Origin: Saccharibacillus qingshengii | GTDB taxonomy: Bacteria > Bacillota > Bacilli > Paenibacillales > Paenibacillaceae | Direction of reading: 5' to 3' | Assembly: GCF_013185195.1 (NCBI RefSeq) | Contig: NZ_JAAZWC010000015.1 | Span: 1-64,000, forward strand | DNA length: 64,000 nucleotides | Part shown: in pieces, positions 34,428 to 42,724 of the stretch | How positions within the stretch are numbered: position 1 is the stretch's first letter | Layout: every line of letters begins with the position of its first letter | Position numbers and translations under genes: made by a program | The notes under the pieces: generated by a model | Database searches by the model: none | Told to the model about the DNA's origin: nothing | The model's input: only the letters and a program-made list of their open reading frames with translations

Positions 34428-35150
34428 TTATTCTTCGCGCAGTCTTCCGGCTTCCAAGCGCAGGACGCGGTCGCAGTAGGGCAGAATACGTTCATCGTGC
34501 GTGACGATGATTCCCGCTTTGCCTTCGGCTTTTACGCGTTCGGCGAGCAGCCGCGTGACATCCCGGCCGCGGTCTGCATCGAGGCTCGCTGTCGGCTCGT
34601 CGGCCAGGATCACCGACGGATCGTTCATCAGCGCCCGGGCGACGGCAACGCGCTGACGCTCTCCGCCGGACAGCTTGTCCGGATAATGCTTCCGGCGTTC
34701 CGACAGGCCGAGTCGTTCCAGCAGCTCGTCCGCCCGGCGCGCCGCCTGGGCTTTGTCCGCCCGGCCAAGCCTCGCCACGAACCGAAGCTGCTCTTCCACT
34801 TTCAGATACGGCAGCAGATTCGCGCCCTGGAAAATGAACCCGATCTCGTGCAGTCTCAAATCGGCGAGCTGACGCTCGTTCATGCCGGCCAGGCTGCGCC
34901 CGCCGATCGAGACTTCCCCGCGGGTCGGCGTCAACAGCGCACCGGCAATCGACAAGAACGTACTTTTGCCGGATCCCGAAGGTCCGACGACGGCGACCAA
35001 TTCGCCGGCCGCTACCGAGCAGGACAGATGATCCAATACGTTCAGCACGGATTCGCCGTCTCCATAAGTATGCGAAACTCCGCTCAAGTTCAATTTGGTC
35101 TGTACGGATGCAGGTTTGGACTGCACCGCCGCAGCGATCCGATTATTCAT
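34428..35150 (-). CDS. hrtA: heme efflux ABC transporter ATPase HrtA
   Basis: A 240-residue ABC ATPase of the LolD/MacB class: Walker A GPSGSGKST, Q-loop with GFIFQGANLLPYL, signature LSGGERQR and Walker B VILADEPTASLD. It starts inside the stop of the FtsX-like permease gene (ATGA), so the two proteins are made together. HrtAB exports toxic heme in S. aureus and relatives. The assignment rests mainly on the next-door HssRS pair and the HssR-type operator ahead of hrtB. Confidence 0.85.
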   Translation of the reverse strand: MNNRIAAAVQSKPASVQTKLNLSGVSHTYGDGESVLNVLDHLSCSVAAGELVAVVGPSGSGKSTFLSIAGALLTPTRGEVSIGGRSLAGMNERQLADLRLHEIGFIFQGANLLPYLKVEEQLRFVARLGRADKAQAARRADELLERLGLSERRKHYPDKLSGGERQRVAVARALMNDPSVILADEPTASLDADRGRDVTRLLAERVKAEGKAGIIVTHDERILPYCDRVLRLEAGRLREE

Positions 35151-36265
35151 GCTCCAGCCCTCCCTATTGCATCCAGCGCATCCGTTTTGGCTACTTTTAC
35201 AACCGAAGCGAGTCCGCCGAGCAGAGCCACGCCCAGGAACAGTGCGCAGCTGAGCGCAATCGTTCCGGCTCCCAGCGCAAACGGCATCGCGGCCGGCAGC
35301 ATCGCTTTCATGATCAGAACCAATCCTACCCCGACAGCCAGACTGCCCACCGACAGCACCAGCACCTGCGCGATCACGCTGCCGGCCAGATACCAGGTCT
35401 TCGCGCCGATCGCTTTCAGAATACCGAACTGGGCGGTTTTCTGGATCGTAATGACATAGAAGAACACCGCCAGCACAAAGGCCGAGATGACATAGAGGAA
35501 GACGATCATCATCATCAGCGACGATTGTTCGGCTTTGTGCCCCGGAATAGCGGAGATAGCCTGCGACTGGGTAATCACATCGGCATCTTTCACCGAGGCT
35601 GCCAGCTGATCCGCCTGCGTGCCCGAAATCCGAAGCGCAATCGCATTGTAAGCCGTATCGGTTTCTCCGCCGCGGGCGGCCATCAGTTCGGAGCGGTATG
35701 CCGCCCAGTCTTTTTCATTCATCCATACCGCAGGCATATGGCTGTACGAACGATTCTCCGTAAAGCCGCCCACTGTCCATTCCAAACCGGTCGCTCCGTC
35801 CACCACCGTATCGCCGATTTTGACGCCGGACTTTTTCAGATCAAGGTCGGCCAATACCTCTCCTGCGGCGGCCTCGCTCAACGGTTGGCCTTCTACCGTT
35901 TCCGGTACCAGCCAACTCTCCGCCTGTACGCCGAACAGCGCGATATCGATCCGCCCTTCGGTCCCTTCCCGTGTGACGGTCGTCATCTGAACGCCCAGCG
36001 GCTGGGCGCCTTCGGTTCCCGCGATCGCCTGTGCCTGCTTCACCTGATCCGCATGAAGTTCGGAACGCGCGAAGCGGTCATCCGAATCCTGCTGCACGAT
36101 AAAATGATCGGCCGGCATATTGCGTATTGCCGAAGAAGTCGCATTGCCCAGACCGTTGGCGAGCCCTGTCACGAACAAAACCAGAAACGAGACCATCAGC
36201 ATAATGGCTACGATCAGTACATACCGCGTTTTGGAAAAACGTATTTCCCGCAGTGCCAAAAACAT
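35147..36265 (-). CDS. hrtB: heme efflux ABC transporter permease HrtB (FtsX-like)
   Basis: A 372-residue permease with one N-terminal membrane helix (about 14-36), a large extracytoplasmic domain (about 37-225) and three C-terminal helices in an FtsX domain (MMMIVFLYVISAFVLAVFFY, LAGSVIAQVLVLSVGSLAVG, FALGAGTIALSCALFLG). This is the HrtB/MacB type IV/VII layout. The ATG at 36265 follows AGGAGGA; the longer frame enters the hssS coding region and is wrong. A direct repeat for HssR lies 105 bases upstream. Confidence 0.87.
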   Translation of the reverse strand: MFLALREIRFSKTRYVLIVAIMLMVSFLVLFVTGLANGLGNATSSAIRNMPADHFIVQQDSDDRFARSELHADQVKQAQAIAGTEGAQPLGVQMTTVTREGTEGRIDIALFGVQAESWLVPETVEGQPLSEAAAGEVLADLDLKKSGVKIGDTVVDGATGLEWTVGGFTENRSYSHMPAVWMNEKDWAAYRSELMAARGGETDTAYNAIALRISGTQADQLAASVKDADVITQSQAISAIPGHKAEQSSLMMMIVFLYVISAFVLAVFFYVITIQKTAQFGILKAIGAKTWYLAGSVIAQVLVLSVGSLAVGVGLVLIMKAMLPAAMPFALGAGTIALSCALFLGVALLGGLASVVKVAKTDALDAIGRAGA

Positions 36266-36369
36266 CTTATTCTTCCTCCTGTTTTCCGGTCGGGTCCGAA
36301 GAAGCGTTTCGCTGTCGGCTTCTTGGCCGAACGACAGATTTCTATCCTGTTCCCCAAGTGTAGGGCCGG

Positions 36370-36389
36370 AAAATGAACGGAGTATGAAC
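36370..36389 (-). promoter_or_regulatory. HssR-type direct repeat upstream of hrtB
   Basis: On the minus strand the sequence reads GTTCATACT, CC, GTTCATTTT. This matches the GTTCATATT-NN-GTTCATATT direct repeat known for HssR in S. aureus at most positions. It lies between the hssS stop and hrtB and partly overlaps the end of hssS. Confidence 0.75.
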
Positions 36390-36395
36390 GCCAAA

Positions 36396-37802
36396 TTACA
36401 ATTTCGGAAGCCGAACGATAAAGGTCGAACCCCGGCCGGGTTCGCTCTCCGCCGCGATCGTCCCTCCATGCAGCAGTACAATTTTCTTGGCAATGGCCAG
36501 GCCCAAGCCCGTGCTGCCTCCGTCGGTACGGGACGGATCTGCCCGGTAGAACCGATCGAACAGCAGCGGCAGCTTCTCCGCAGGGATGCCGTTGCCCGTA
36601 TCCGCGAAACGCAGCACGCACCTATCGCCGTCCGCCCCCGCCGTCACCGAAATCGAACGGCCTTCGGGGATATGCTTCACCGCATTCGATAGCAGATTAA
36701 TCCAGACCTGATCGAGCAGGGTCGCATCGCCCATCACCGCAAGATTTTCCGGCACGGACAAACGCAGCGCCAAGCCTTTCTCGCTGAGCTGCCATTCCAG
36801 TACATCGACGGCGCGCCGGATCTCCGCTTTCAATTGGAGCGGACTGCGAATAAGACCGTCTTCCATCCGGTCGAGCGAGGACAGCAGCAGCAGCTGACGG
36901 CCGAGCGCCGACAGCCTGCGGCTTTCTTCGCCGATAATCGAAGCAAAACGCAGACGCTGTTCGTCGGGCAGATCGGCCGCGGCCAACTCCGATGCGAATC
37001 CCTGAATCGATGTCAGCGGCGATTGGATCTCGTGCGAAACATTGGCGACAAATTCCCTCCGCGATTCTTCCACCCGCGAGAGACTCCGGCTCATCGTCAT
37101 AAAATGGCCGGCGAGTTGGCCGATCTCGTCGCTGCGCCGGGTCGGCAGCTCGATATCGTAACGGCCGTCCGCGATTCTGCGTGTAGCTTCGGTCATCCGG
37201 GTAATCGGCTTGACCAGATAGCGGGTCGCAATCAGAAACAGCCCGATACTGAACGCAACGGTCAGCAGTCCGATCATGGCGAAGAAACTGCGCAGCTCGC
37301 CGAACTGCAAAATAACGTCCGGACGCAGAAACAGCGCGGCAGGACGTCCTCTCCATTCCACCGGAACCCCTACCGTATTGCTGAGCCGGTTATCGAAGAA
37401 GCCCGTAATAAAGGGCCGGTTCGGAAACTCGGCTACCCCGTGGTACTCGCCTCCGGCGGCTACCCGGGTCACGGCATCCCGATCCAGATCAAGCGCCCGG
37501 AATTCCCGACCGTAAAAAGCTTCTTGACCTTGGCCGTCGGTGACGTACAGCTCGTAGCCGAGTGCCGCCGCATTATCCAGGTAAGCATCGGCATCGCCGG
37601 GACGAAGCTCCGCCATCCGTTTGACTTCGTAGGCAATCTTCGTCAGCTTGGCATCGTTAAACGGCTTGAGCCGCGTATGATAATGTACATTGGAGACAAG
37701 AAACCCAAGCAGCGCGCTGACCGCAACGACCAGCAGCGTCGTCAGGCAGACCCGCATATAGAGACTTTTGCCCAGATGACCAAGGCCCGACGGCTTGTTC
37801 AT
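36396..37802 (-). CDS. hssS: heme sensor histidine kinase HssS
   Basis: A 468-residue sensor kinase. Membrane helices lie at about 18-38 and 172-193, enclosing a sensor domain with GYELYVTDGQGQEAFYGREF, PFITGFFDN, NTVGVPV and FLRPDV, all close to HssS of S. aureus as I recall it. A HAMP domain (about 195-245) precedes the H box with the phospho-acceptor His257 in NVSHEIQSPL, then the N box LLSNAVKH and G boxes DTGNGIP and GLGLAIAKK. Its start overlaps the hssR stop by four bases. Confidence 0.9.
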   Translation of the reverse strand: MNKPSGLGHLGKSLYMRVCLTTLLVVAVSALLGFLVSNVHYHTRLKPFNDAKLTKIAYEVKRMAELRPGDADAYLDNAAALGYELYVTDGQGQEAFYGREFRALDLDRDAVTRVAAGGEYHGVAEFPNRPFITGFFDNRLSNTVGVPVEWRGRPAALFLRPDVILQFGELRSFFAMIGLLTVAFSIGLFLIATRYLVKPITRMTEATRRIADGRYDIELPTRRSDEIGQLAGHFMTMSRSLSRVEESRREFVANVSHEIQSPLTSIQGFASELAAADLPDEQRLRFASIIGEESRRLSALGRQLLLLSSLDRMEDGLIRSPLQLKAEIRRAVDVLEWQLSEKGLALRLSVPENLAVMGDATLLDQVWINLLSNAVKHIPEGRSISVTAGADGDRCVLRFADTGNGIPAEKLPLLFDRFYRADPSRTDGGSTGLGLAIAKKIVLLHGGTIAAESEPGRGSTFIVRLPKL

Positions 37803-38476
37803 TTGCGCGGCACCTCCAACTTATAGCCGATGCCCCGGACCGTTCGGATCGTGAAGTCGTCCGAATGATCGGCAAACCGCTGGCGCAGACGTTTGATATG
37901 CACATCGACCGTCCGCTCGTCTCCTTCATAGTCGGCTCCCCAGACCAGATGGATCAGATCTCCGCGTTCGAACAGACGGCCGGGATACTGGGCCAACTGG
38001 GCCAGCAGCTCGAACTCTTTGAGCGGCAGCAGCAGCGTCGTTTCCCCGTCCGTCACTTCGTGGTTCTGCCGGTCGATCGTTACGCGGTTCAACTTGATCT
38101 TCTCGCTGGAGGCGAGCGAATAGCGGCGGAACAACGCGTTCATGCGAAACAGAAGCTCTCTCGGCTCGAACGGTTTGGTGATATAATCGTCCGTTCCGTG
38201 CGCATAGCCGGCTTCCTTGTCCGCCAGCTGCTCGCGTGCGGTCAGCAGAATGACGGGAATATCGTACAGACTGCGGATCTCCGTGCACAGATCGAGCCCG
38301 TTCACTCCCGGCATCATCACGTCGAGCACAGCCAGATCAACCGGAGATTGTTCCAGCAGACGCGCAGCTTCATCTCCGTCCTTGGCTTCGATAACCCGGT
38401 ACCCTTCCTGGGTCAGCACCGTCCGCAGCAGGGTACGGATATGGGCATCGTCGTCGGCAATCAGCACTTTTTTCAC
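37799..38476 (-). CDS. hssR: heme response regulator HssR (OmpR family)
   Basis: A 225-residue response regulator with receiver domain (acidic pocket Asp8-Asp9, phospho-acceptor Asp52 in VLDVMMPG, Thr in LLTARE and Lys in YITKPFEP) and an OmpR-type winged helix (LLLPLKEFELLAQLAQYPG, RTVDVHIKRLRQRF, TVRGIGYKLEVP). It is expected to activate hrtBA by binding the direct repeat at 36370-36389. The GTG at 38476 follows GGGAGG by eight bases. The TIM-barrel gene ends only 25 bases upstream and may be co-transcribed. Confidence 0.9.
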   Translation of the reverse strand: MKKVLIADDDAHIRTLLRTVLTQEGYRVIEAKDGDEAARLLEQSPVDLAVLDVMMPGVNGLDLCTEIRSLYDIPVILLTAREQLADKEAGYAHGTDDYITKPFEPRELLFRMNALFRRYSLASSEKIKLNRVTIDRQNHEVTDGETTLLLPLKEFELLAQLAQYPGRLFERGDLIHLVWGADYEGDERTVDVHIKRLRQRFADHSDDFTIRTVRGIGYKLEVPRK

Positions 38477-38501
38477 TCTGGATTCCTCCCGACCCATTCG
38501 C

Positions 38502-39284
38502 TCAAGACCCGATCTCCGCAAAAAAGACTCCGCTCTCCACCATCGGCGAACAGTCGGTATGATCCCCGCTCAGATTGATCTCGAAAATATAGTCTTTCCC
38601 TTCCACAAACGGCTTGACCCGCGCCCAATCGATCCGTCCCGAGCCAAGCGGAAGCGAATCGTGCCTCTCCCCCATGCTGTCCACCAAGTGATAATAACGC
38701 GCATAAGGAGCGGTGCGCTCCAGCACTTCGCACAGTTTGTCGTTATCGCCGCGAAAGCCGATAAAGGTATGACTGACGTCCACGTTCAGCGGAAGTTTCA
38801 GCGGCACAATCACTTCGTCGATCAGATGCGGGTTGCTGTAGCAGAACAGCCCTTCTGTCGAATCTTCCCAGAGCAGCAGACCGCTGTCGTAACCGGGAAT
38901 AGCGCCGATCGCTTCTCTCAGCCGGATCGAACTCGCACGGTCGGCGGGAGCTCCTACCATCCCCACATAATGGGCATGAATGACGCATTTCGCTCCTTCC
39001 TGCCTGCAGATTTCGAGCAGCTCCGCCGTCGATTCCCGGTAGAATCGGTACATGCCGGGCTCCTCGCTCAAAATATCCAAGTACGCTCCCCGATATTTGG
39101 AAGGATGATGCATATACGCACCGATTCCTCGCCTGCGCAGTTCGCGTATCCGCTGCCGAATCAGCTCCGTATTCCCCATATCTTGTTCCGTCAAATACAA
39201 CTCCACGATCTCCGGGTCGTAATCGAGACGATTATTGAAGCTTTTGTCGTCGATTCCGCCTTTCAGTCGAATCCCCTGACTCAT
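38502..39284 (-). CDS. TIM-barrel protein of the xylose isomerase-like/AP endonuclease 2 fold
   Basis: A 260-residue soluble protein. The order of strands and helices (VELYLTEQDMG, GIGAYMHHPSKYRG, CVIHAHYVGMVG, LLLWEDSTEG, LPLNVDVSHTFIGF, YYHLVDSMGER, YIFEINLSGDH) with conserved His, Glu and Asp at strand ends fits the sugar-phosphate isomerase/epimerase-like TIM-barrel superfamily. These residues probably bind a divalent metal. The exact substrate is unknown. The ATG at 39284 follows AGGAGG by nine bases. It lies immediately upstream of hssR, but a functional link to heme is not evident. Confidence 0.75.
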   Translation of the reverse strand: MSQGIRLKGGIDDKSFNNRLDYDPEIVELYLTEQDMGNTELIRQRIRELRRRGIGAYMHHPSKYRGAYLDILSEEPGMYRFYRESTAELLEICRQEGAKCVIHAHYVGMVGAPADRASSIRLREAIGAIPGYDSGLLLWEDSTEGLFCYSNPHLIDEVIVPLKLPLNVDVSHTFIGFRGDNDKLCEVLERTAPYARYYHLVDSMGERHDSLPLGSGRIDWARVKPFVEGKDYIFEINLSGDHTDCSPMVESGVFFAEIGS

Positions 39285-39390
39285 CCGTATCCGCCTCCTG
39301 AACTCCAATTTGAGCTTTCTCTGTAAGGCCGATTATCGGCCGTTCTGTTCCTATCTTAGCGAAAAGACGCCCGGCATACAAAAAGAAAAG

Positions 39391-39438
39391 AAAAAAAGCC
39401 CGTTCGCTTGAGAACAGACATTTCTCGAGCGAACAGGC
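39391..39438 (-). terminator. terminator after the GH43 gene
   Basis: GTTCGCTCGAGAA pairs with TTCTCAAGCGAAC (one mismatch) inside a GCC/GGC outer pair, followed on the minus strand by a CTTTTTTTC run. Confidence 0.85.
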
Positions 39439-39473
39439 GGTTCATATGCGGGTAAGTCTCCGGCGGCCGTTTC

Positions 39474-40454
39474 TTACGAACGGGCCAACGATTCGGCCGA
39501 AGTGTCGGGTCTTGGCGTACCGAAGTTCGGCGTACCGTCTTCGTTCCAATGAATGACCTGCACGCGGGCATGGCGGTTGGGATCGTACAGCGGATCGCCG
39601 ACGATTTCCTTGTAGCTTCTGCCGTGATAAACGAGCAGATCGAGCGTTCCGTCTTCCGAGACGGTAAAACTGTTGTGTCCGGGTCCATACTGGCCGCTGT
39701 CTTCGCACGTTTGGAAGACCGGAGCGGGCGATTTCACCCACGACTTCGGATCCAGCAGGTCGCTGTCTTCGTCGGCGGTCAGCAGGCCCATACAATAATT
39801 ATGGTCGGTGGCACTGCCGGAGAACGTCATGAAGATCCGGCCGTTCTTTTTGAGAACCGCGGCGCCTTCATTAACGAGGAATCCGATTCTCTCCCAATCG
39901 TATTCCGGTGTGGAAATGCAGACCTGCTCGCCGCGCAGCGTCCACGGATTTTCCATTTCGGAAATATATAGATTGGAGTTGCCGGCGATTTCCGGATCTT
40001 TTTGTGCCCAGACATAATAGCGGATTCCGCGGTGTTCGAAGGTTGTCGCATCCAGCGCGAACGATTCCCACTTGGTTTTGACCTGTCCTTTTTCGACCCA
40101 CTGGCCTTCCAACGGATTAACGGAATCGTTTTCGAGAACGAACATGCGATGGTCGAACAAGCCTTCCTTCGTCTCGGACGTATGCGCCGCGGCAAAGTAG
40201 ACGTACCATTTCCCATCGATGTAATGGATTTCGGGAGCCCAGATATTGGCGCTCATCGGGCCGCTGTCATGTTTGTACCAGATATTCTTGACTTCGGCTT
40301 CCTGCAGCCCTGCAAGCGTGGATGCGCGTCTCAGCTCGATACGGTCGTATTCCGGCACCGAAGCGATAAAATAGTAGAAGCCGTCGGTGTGTTTGCAGAT
40401 AAAAGGATCGGCCCGCTGCTCGATCAGTGGATTGGGTAGATTGTAGGTTGTCAT
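39474..40454 (-). CDS. glycoside hydrolase family 43 protein
   Basis: A 326-residue cytoplasmic enzyme with a five-bladed beta-propeller. The three acidic residues expected in GH43 are seen in RADPFIC (base), FALDATTFE (pKa modulator) and LVNEGAAVLK (acid). WAPEIHYIDGKWYVYF is characteristic of alpha-L-arabinofuranosidases and beta-xylosidases of the family. Without a signal peptide it should cleave imported arabino- or xylo-oligosaccharides. The adjacent sugar ABC transporter supports that. Confidence 0.88.
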   Translation of the reverse strand: MTTYNLPNPLIEQRADPFICKHTDGFYYFIASVPEYDRIELRRASTLAGLQEAEVKNIWYKHDSGPMSANIWAPEIHYIDGKWYVYFAAAHTSETKEGLFDHRMFVLENDSVNPLEGQWVEKGQVKTKWESFALDATTFEHRGIRYYVWAQKDPEIAGNSNLYISEMENPWTLRGEQVCISTPEYDWERIGFLVNEGAAVLKKNGRIFMTFSGSATDHNYCMGLLTADEDSDLLDPKSWVKSPAPVFQTCEDSGQYGPGHNSFTVSEDGTLDLLVYHGRSYKEIVGDPLYDPNRHARVQVIHWNEDGTPNFGTPRPDTSAESLARS

Positions 40455-40494
40455 GGTCGGTGGCTCCTATTCGGACTTGATATCGCCGAGGTTT

Positions 40495-40672
40495 GGCCGG
40501 CTGAGTCCGGCACGCGGTGGGGCGCTGCGGGATAGAGAGCCTTACGATCGCTGTTTCAGACGGATTTCTTCATTTTAATCTGACCGGGTCAGGTTGAAAT
40601 CCGTCTTCAAAGGCGAACGCTTCGCTTCTTCAGGCTCTCTATCCCTCCGCTGGACGCGTGCCGGGCCGGCCG
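40495..40672. mobile_element. 178-bp palindromic element related in design to the 201-bp elements
   Basis: Nested inverted repeats fill the gap between the GH43 gene and the permease gene. The outer arms are GGCCGGC-(5)-CCGGCACGCG and CGCGTGCCGGG-CCGGCC. A perfect 12-bp pair is GGATAGAGAGCC (40530-40541) with 40633-40644. A perfect 10-bp pair is GACGGATTTC (40559-40568) with 40596-40605, with CTGACC/GGGTCAG at the tip. The right half has TTCAAAGGCGAAC as in the two 201-bp elements. No flanking duplication is visible. It could be a mobile element or a structured transcript region. The remaining ~130 bases to the permease stop are AT-rich and hold nothing recognisable. Confidence 0.6.
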
Positions 40673-40804
40673 AATTCGGCCATTCAAGTTCTGTATGTTT
40701 TTGGGGTGGGGTTTTAAAAAATGCTGAAAATAAGACAAGAATTAAATCTTCGATCAAAAGTTCATATAAACCTCAAGCATAAACAAAGCTCTTAACAAGT
40801 TTGC

Positions 40805-41701
40805 TTAACCCTTGATCCCGGAGTTCAGGTTAATGGATTGAACAAAGTACTTCTGTGCGAACAGGAACAGGGCAAGCGTCGGGATAATCGCCAGAATCGC
40901 GGAACCCATCAGTTGTCCGATCATCCGGTAGTTGCCGTAAATGTCCTGCAGCAGCAGCAGACCCGCGGTAACCGGCATCTTGTCGACATCGGTATAGACG
41001 ATAACCGGCCACAGGAAGTCGTTCCACGAACCGGTGAACGAGAACAGCGCACAGACGATCAGAACCGGCTTGATCAGCGGCAGCATGATCGAGAAATAAA
41101 TACGGAAGTCGCTGGCTCCGTCGACTTTGGCGGATTCGTCCAGGTCTTTCGGGATGCCCAGCATAAACTGCCGGACGAGGAAGATGTTACCCATGCCGGC
41201 AAGGCCCGGGATAATCATCGCCCACGATGTGTTGACCCAACCGAGAGCATCGATGATCTTGTAGGAAGGAATCAGGTTGACGACGCCCGGGAAGAAAGAA
41301 ATCCCCAGCAGCGTGAAGAACAGAACGTTCCGTCCTCTGAATTTCATCCGTGCATAGCCGTAGCCGGTCAGGGAAATAACGACGACAACCAGCAGCGTAT
41401 GCGATGTCGCGATGACGACCGAGTTGGTCAACCAGCGCAGGATCGGGGCGGTCGACGTATTTTCCAGAATCGCGGTATAATTGTCCATGATCCAGTTGAC
41501 CGGAAGCAGCCGGAATCCGGCGCTGACCACTTCGGTTTGTGAACGGAAAGAAGTCGTAATCCCGAAGATAACCGGAACAATCCAGATCAGACAAAGCAGT
41601 CCGAGGAATACATAGGCCACGACCTGCGAGACGCTGACTTTCGTGCGCTTGCGGCCGACGGCCACTGCGCTTTTATCCAAATTCATTACCTGGTTTGACA
41701 T
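40805..41701 (-). CDS. carbohydrate ABC transporter permease (MalG type)
   Basis: A permease of about 298 residues with six membrane helices and the cytoplasmic EAA loop in the form LDESAKVDGASDFRIYFSIMLPLIKP, which contacts the ATPase. It belongs to the CUT1 sugar family. The second of two adjacent ATGs (41701) gives the better spacing to AGGAGG. No ATPase gene is in the cluster; CUT1 systems of Bacillota commonly use a shared MsmX-type ATPase encoded elsewhere. Confidence 0.9.
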   Translation of the reverse strand: MSNQVMNLDKSAVAVGRKRTKVSVSQVVAYVFLGLLCLIWIVPVIFGITTSFRSQTEVVSAGFRLLPVNWIMDNYTAILENTSTAPILRWLTNSVVIATSHTLLVVVVISLTGYGYARMKFRGRNVLFFTLLGISFFPGVVNLIPSYKIIDALGWVNTSWAMIIPGLAGMGNIFLVRQFMLGIPKDLDESAKVDGASDFRIYFSIMLPLIKPVLIVCALFSFTGSWNDFLWPVIVYTDVDKMPVTAGLLLLQDIYGNYRMIGQLMGSAILAIIPTLALFLFAQKYFVQSINLNSGIKG

Positions 41702-41717
41702 CATGCACTCCTCCTAA

Positions 41718-42596
41718 TCAGTTTGCATTGCGGTTCATGACGTAATATTGCAGGGCCGAAATGACCAGAATGACCAGGCCGAGCAGGACCGCCATCGCCG
41801 ATGCCATCCCCGCGATCGATTCGCCGCTGCCGAATGCGAGCTGGCGAATATACATCATCAGCACCGAAGTGCTCTGCTGGGGACCGCCGTCGGTCATCAT
41901 CAGCGGCTGGCCGAAGACGTTGAATGCGCCGGCCGTCGTCATGACGAACGTATAGATTAACGGGAAGTTGATCGAAGGCAGGGTGATGCTGAAAAATTTA
42001 CGGATCGGACCGGCGCCGTCAAGCTCCGCCGATTCGTACAATTCTTCGGACACTCCGCTGATCGAAGCGCGATAGATAATCATATTGCCGCCGATCCCGC
42101 CCCAGATGGTCAACAGAATAATGGTGATCCAGGCATAAGGCTGATGCGTCGCCCAGGCAATCGTGGAACCGAACACATTGCCGGTGATGCCGAGCTGTTT
42201 GTTGAAGATCAGCGTAAAGATCAGCGCCGATGCCGAAATGGAGATCAGACCCGGTACATAAAGTACGGATTGAATAAACGTTTTGCCTTTGAGCTTCTTG
42301 TGCGACAGCGCCACCGCGATCATCAAAGGAAGCACGATAAGCGGAGGTACGGTGAACAAGACGAACAGCAGGGTATTTTTGAGACCGTTAAAAAACTGCG
42401 TATGGAACGTCGACGTCGTGTCGAACAGAATCGTGCTGTAGTTGGAAAACCCTACCCAGTTCGGCGAGCCGGCCAGGTTCCACTGCGTGAACGAAGCATA
42501 AATACCGTAAATCGTCGGAATGACGACAAATACAAGGAACAAGATCAGATGCGGTCCCACAAAGAACACGGGTGCCAGATTCAGCTTCTTTTTCAT
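41718..42596 (-). CDS. carbohydrate ABC transporter permease (MalF type)
   Basis: A 292-residue permease with six membrane helices (first at about 10-30, PHLILFLVFVVIPTIYGIYA) and the EAA loop EELYESAELDGAGPIRKFFSITLPSI. It pairs with the MalG-type protein encoded 13 bases downstream. The ribosome site GAGAGGAG is 12 bases from the ATG, rather far. Confidence 0.92.
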   Translation of the reverse strand: MKKKLNLAPVFFVGPHLILFLVFVVIPTIYGIYASFTQWNLAGSPNWVGFSNYSTILFDTTSTFHTQFFNGLKNTLLFVLFTVPPLIVLPLMIAVALSHKKLKGKTFIQSVLYVPGLISISASALIFTLIFNKQLGITGNVFGSTIAWATHQPYAWITIILLTIWGGIGGNMIIYRASISGVSEELYESAELDGAGPIRKFFSITLPSINFPLIYTFVMTTAGAFNVFGQPLMMTDGGPQQSTSVLMMYIRQLAFGSGESIAGMASAMAVLLGLVILVISALQYYVMNRNAN

Positions 42597-42683
42597 AGGC
42601 TTTCAGTTCTCCTCTCAAGACTGCCCCGGATCTTCGATCCGGTTCAAGGCTTCATACACAACCGTAGGAGGCCCGGAAAAAAC

Positions 42684-42705
42684 GATATGCCCCGAAGGGC
42701 ATATC
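42684..42705 (-). terminator. intercistronic hairpin between binding protein and permeases
   Basis: GATATGCCC pairs with GGGCATATC around a TTCG-type loop and is followed on the minus strand by GTTTTTT. In such operons an internal hairpin reduces permease expression relative to the binding protein, by partial termination or by protecting the upstream RNA from decay. Confidence 0.75.
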
Positions 42706-42724
42706 TTTTCCGAAACGTCCAAGC

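Noticed and set aside
34428-36265. hrtAB as a LolCDE/MacAB-type lipoprotein or antibiotic exporter
   Set aside because: The class fits by domain, but the adjacent HssS sensor motifs and the HssR-like direct repeat make heme efflux the better call.
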